A DNA stretch of 64,000 nt from Mastigias papua (lineage: Eukaryota; Cnidaria; Scyphozoa; Rhizostomeae; Mastigiidae). The translations under genes and the position numbers were made by a program. The stretch lies in contig OZ025271.1 in the NCBI GenBank assembly GCA_964019165.1, forward strand, positions 3,434,501 to 3,498,500, read 5' to 3'. Below, piece after piece: positions 61,991 through 64,000 of the stretch. The notes under the pieces are model-generated. The model did no database searches, had not been told where the DNA came from, and saw nothing but the letters and a program-made list of their open reading frames with translations. Within the stretch, counting starts at the first letter, position 1. Each line of letters starts with the position of its first letter.

Positions 61991-64000
61991 CTAATGCAAA
62001 AGAAAAACTAACAAAAATCAGGAAATAACTACAAGGACGAAGAGTAGTCACAGTGACCAATCCACAGAGCAAGCCCCGAGATGTAACTTCGTGTGTTGAA
62101 AGCAATGGATATTGCTTATACTAGGAAGTAAGACGACACTGAGAATTTCAACTTACCTGTACTGGTGTAACGTGAGATCGAATGTGATTGGTGGATTTCC
62201 TAGTCCTTGGTTACGTGGTATCAACCGGCTTTCTCTGGAGAAGACTACTATGGTCTTCCACGTTACAAGTTAAGGGTAGAGTGCTTCTACCATAATATTT
62301 CGTCAAATTGCTTAGCCATTCTATTTATTCTTCCTTGGAAGCTCTATATTTGAATAGTTTTTTCTATTTATTATTTATTTGAGCTCTGCATAACTTTGAC
62401 TCATGCTCTGAAGGTCGACTGAGTTAGGCCATCTCCATGAACAGTAGATCATTTTGTAACCTTTCCAGTACCGTTTTATATCTAATACATTCATTCAGGC
62501 ATTCATTTAGTGCATGTTCATTACTTTTTCTTCAGCAGCAACTTACTGTCATCATTCCCCGACACTAATACTAAACTAGACTTATGCGAACGTTTCTATT
62601 CCGTCACAAATTCTTGCCCTTTGTTCAAACCAATTTACATACTATCCTACCATCAACACCTTCCCATACATATCCTAGCCCTTCCTCTCTAGAGCAGTAT
62701 TGTTTACCTCATCCTTTCTAGGTAGGCCGGATATAAAAGTATATTTTTCACCAACAGGTATAAACTAGTTAGGTAGTATGGATTCCGACAGAGGAAAGGC
62801 AAAAAACAAGCTACAAACGTCTCCAAGACTTAAAACAGTCGTACTACTGAAAAGTCAGTCAGTTTTGTGGATCGCACATGTAGTCTAGTCTCAATTTCGT
62901 AAACAAAATACGAAGGTGGTACTCATTTTTCCACACATGAAACAGATGCTCCAGATCAGAAGGATACTAAAGGTAAATGACTTATCAAGTGAGCGAGTGA
63001 ATTGAATATAGCAGTACTTAATCCAGTGAAGTGTCGAATTTTGTAATCGGTCAAGCTTTTGTTTGTAAACATAGCTTTCTCAAATGTTCTGATGTTTTCA
63101 GATACGCTTGTTCAAGTTCTACTGCTACCTGGTTAAAATGATTTTTGTTTAAACTTAGTTATTTGATGTTCCCCTTCCCTATCTGGAGAGTCAAAACTTT
63201 CCATGTTGGTGGTTCATTCTTTATTACTGTTCAGGAATATGGGAAAAGGGGCTTAGCGGATCAAAGACCTCTGGAAACAGTGTTGATCCTCTTTTGCTTA
63301 CGTTCATCTATCACACTTCCACGACGATTTGGGATTGGTGTCGACCCGCTCCTTACTCTTTCTCCGCATGTCTCGATGGGCATAACTCTTGCCACAGAAA
63401 ACTGACCTTACAGACAATACCTACAACACTCTCAAGATGTGGAGGTTGGATTGAATCCCTCCCCGCGTACTCTCACTATCCACAACAGCTTCGTATGGAG
63501 ATCAGATGGATATTGGAAAATCATTCGGTAAATGTAGCTAAGTGATAAATTGCACTAAACACAGAACACGTTTTTGGCATTTTGTAACAACAATAAACAA
63601 GTTCCCAAAGTTGCTGTGATCTATAGCTAAGGGCAAGATATCCTGTATGCCTACGCTACTCAGATCGTGCAAATCAGCGTTCGTAGGCATTAAAAATAAA
63701 GAAATAACAAATCTAAATACCAAAAGGTGACTTCAAAACGACTATCAAAACAGATAAAATCAAATGTTGCTTCTGAGTTCACAAAATAGCTTGATAAAAG
63801 CGATCTTCCATAGACTTATAAACCGGAACGTCCACATACACAACATATCGCACTTGAATGTAGGTCGGTTGCTACCGCGTAACTAAGGACTGAGCTATTC
63901 GACCAAACACGTTCGATCTCACTTTACAGCCGTATAGAACGAAAGGGTATACTGTATGCCTATACGCTTGCAAAGTATTCAGTCTGCGGAGAGATCACTG
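61991..64000. other. No recognisable gene
   Basis: Only short frames without motifs (for example 63145-63405 and 63294-63545). Possibly host intergenic or intronic DNA. Confidence 0.4.

Overview
The window is AT-rich eukaryotic DNA dominated by mobile elements. I could not identify one host protein-coding gene, rRNA gene or confident functional tRNA. The mix points to a marine invertebrate, possibly a cnidarian: Penelope-like elements (PLEs) with GIY-YIG endonucleases, RTE and CR1/Jockey-like LINEs, a Tc1/mariner relic, hAT- and TTAA-type MITEs, and many long (TA)n arrays. The cnidarian suggestion rests only on general resemblance of the repeats and is weak.

Layout. 1-2.0 kb: nothing recognised. 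2.0-7.7 kb: a large inverted-repeat structure whose arms lead into ~180-bp tandem satellite arrays; a 2,320-bp TIR transposon (255-bp TIRs, 10-bp target duplication, internal 850-bp tandem duplication) sits inside one arm. 8.3-9.4 kb: an hAT-type MITE split by a 598-bp solo LTR. 9.8-24 kb: mostly unassigned, with LINE relics (11.2 and 14.1-16.1 kb), a PLE tail with a hammerhead motif (19.8 kb), a small MITE (21.2 kb) and a near-perfect short palindrome (23.4 kb). 24.3-30.1 kb: PLE fragments, (TA)n arrays, a tRNA-derived sequence and a 264-bp unit combining a tRNA-like region with a hammerhead-like core. 30.7-34.9 kb: LINE fragments and a dead Tc1/mariner element. 35-43 kb: mostly unassigned, with a LINE relic and a TTAA MITE. 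43.3-51.5 kb: two different young PLE families, each a long copy joined head-to-head to a 5'-truncated inverted copy. 51.5-59.2 kb: a young RTE retrotransposon on the minus strand, broken near its C-terminus by a 4,526-bp transposon with identical-length 1,329-bp TIRs and a perfect 9-bp target duplication. 59.2-60.9 kb: a third head-to-head PLE pair. 61-64 kb: a (CA)n(TA)n array and unassigned DNA.

The unifying pattern is at the PLE 3' ends. At least four PLE families carry a hammerhead-ribozyme core (CUGANGA, stem II, GAA, stem III, UH, stem I) shortly after the ORF, and in those families a (TA)n array follows the core within roughly 20-110 bp. Several have palindromic stem III sequences (ACGT, ACATGT) that would suit dimeric ribozymes. 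The tandem tRNA-like/hammerhead-like unit may be a small non-autonomous relative, comparable to retrozymes. All functional statements come from reading motifs; no database search or folding program was run.
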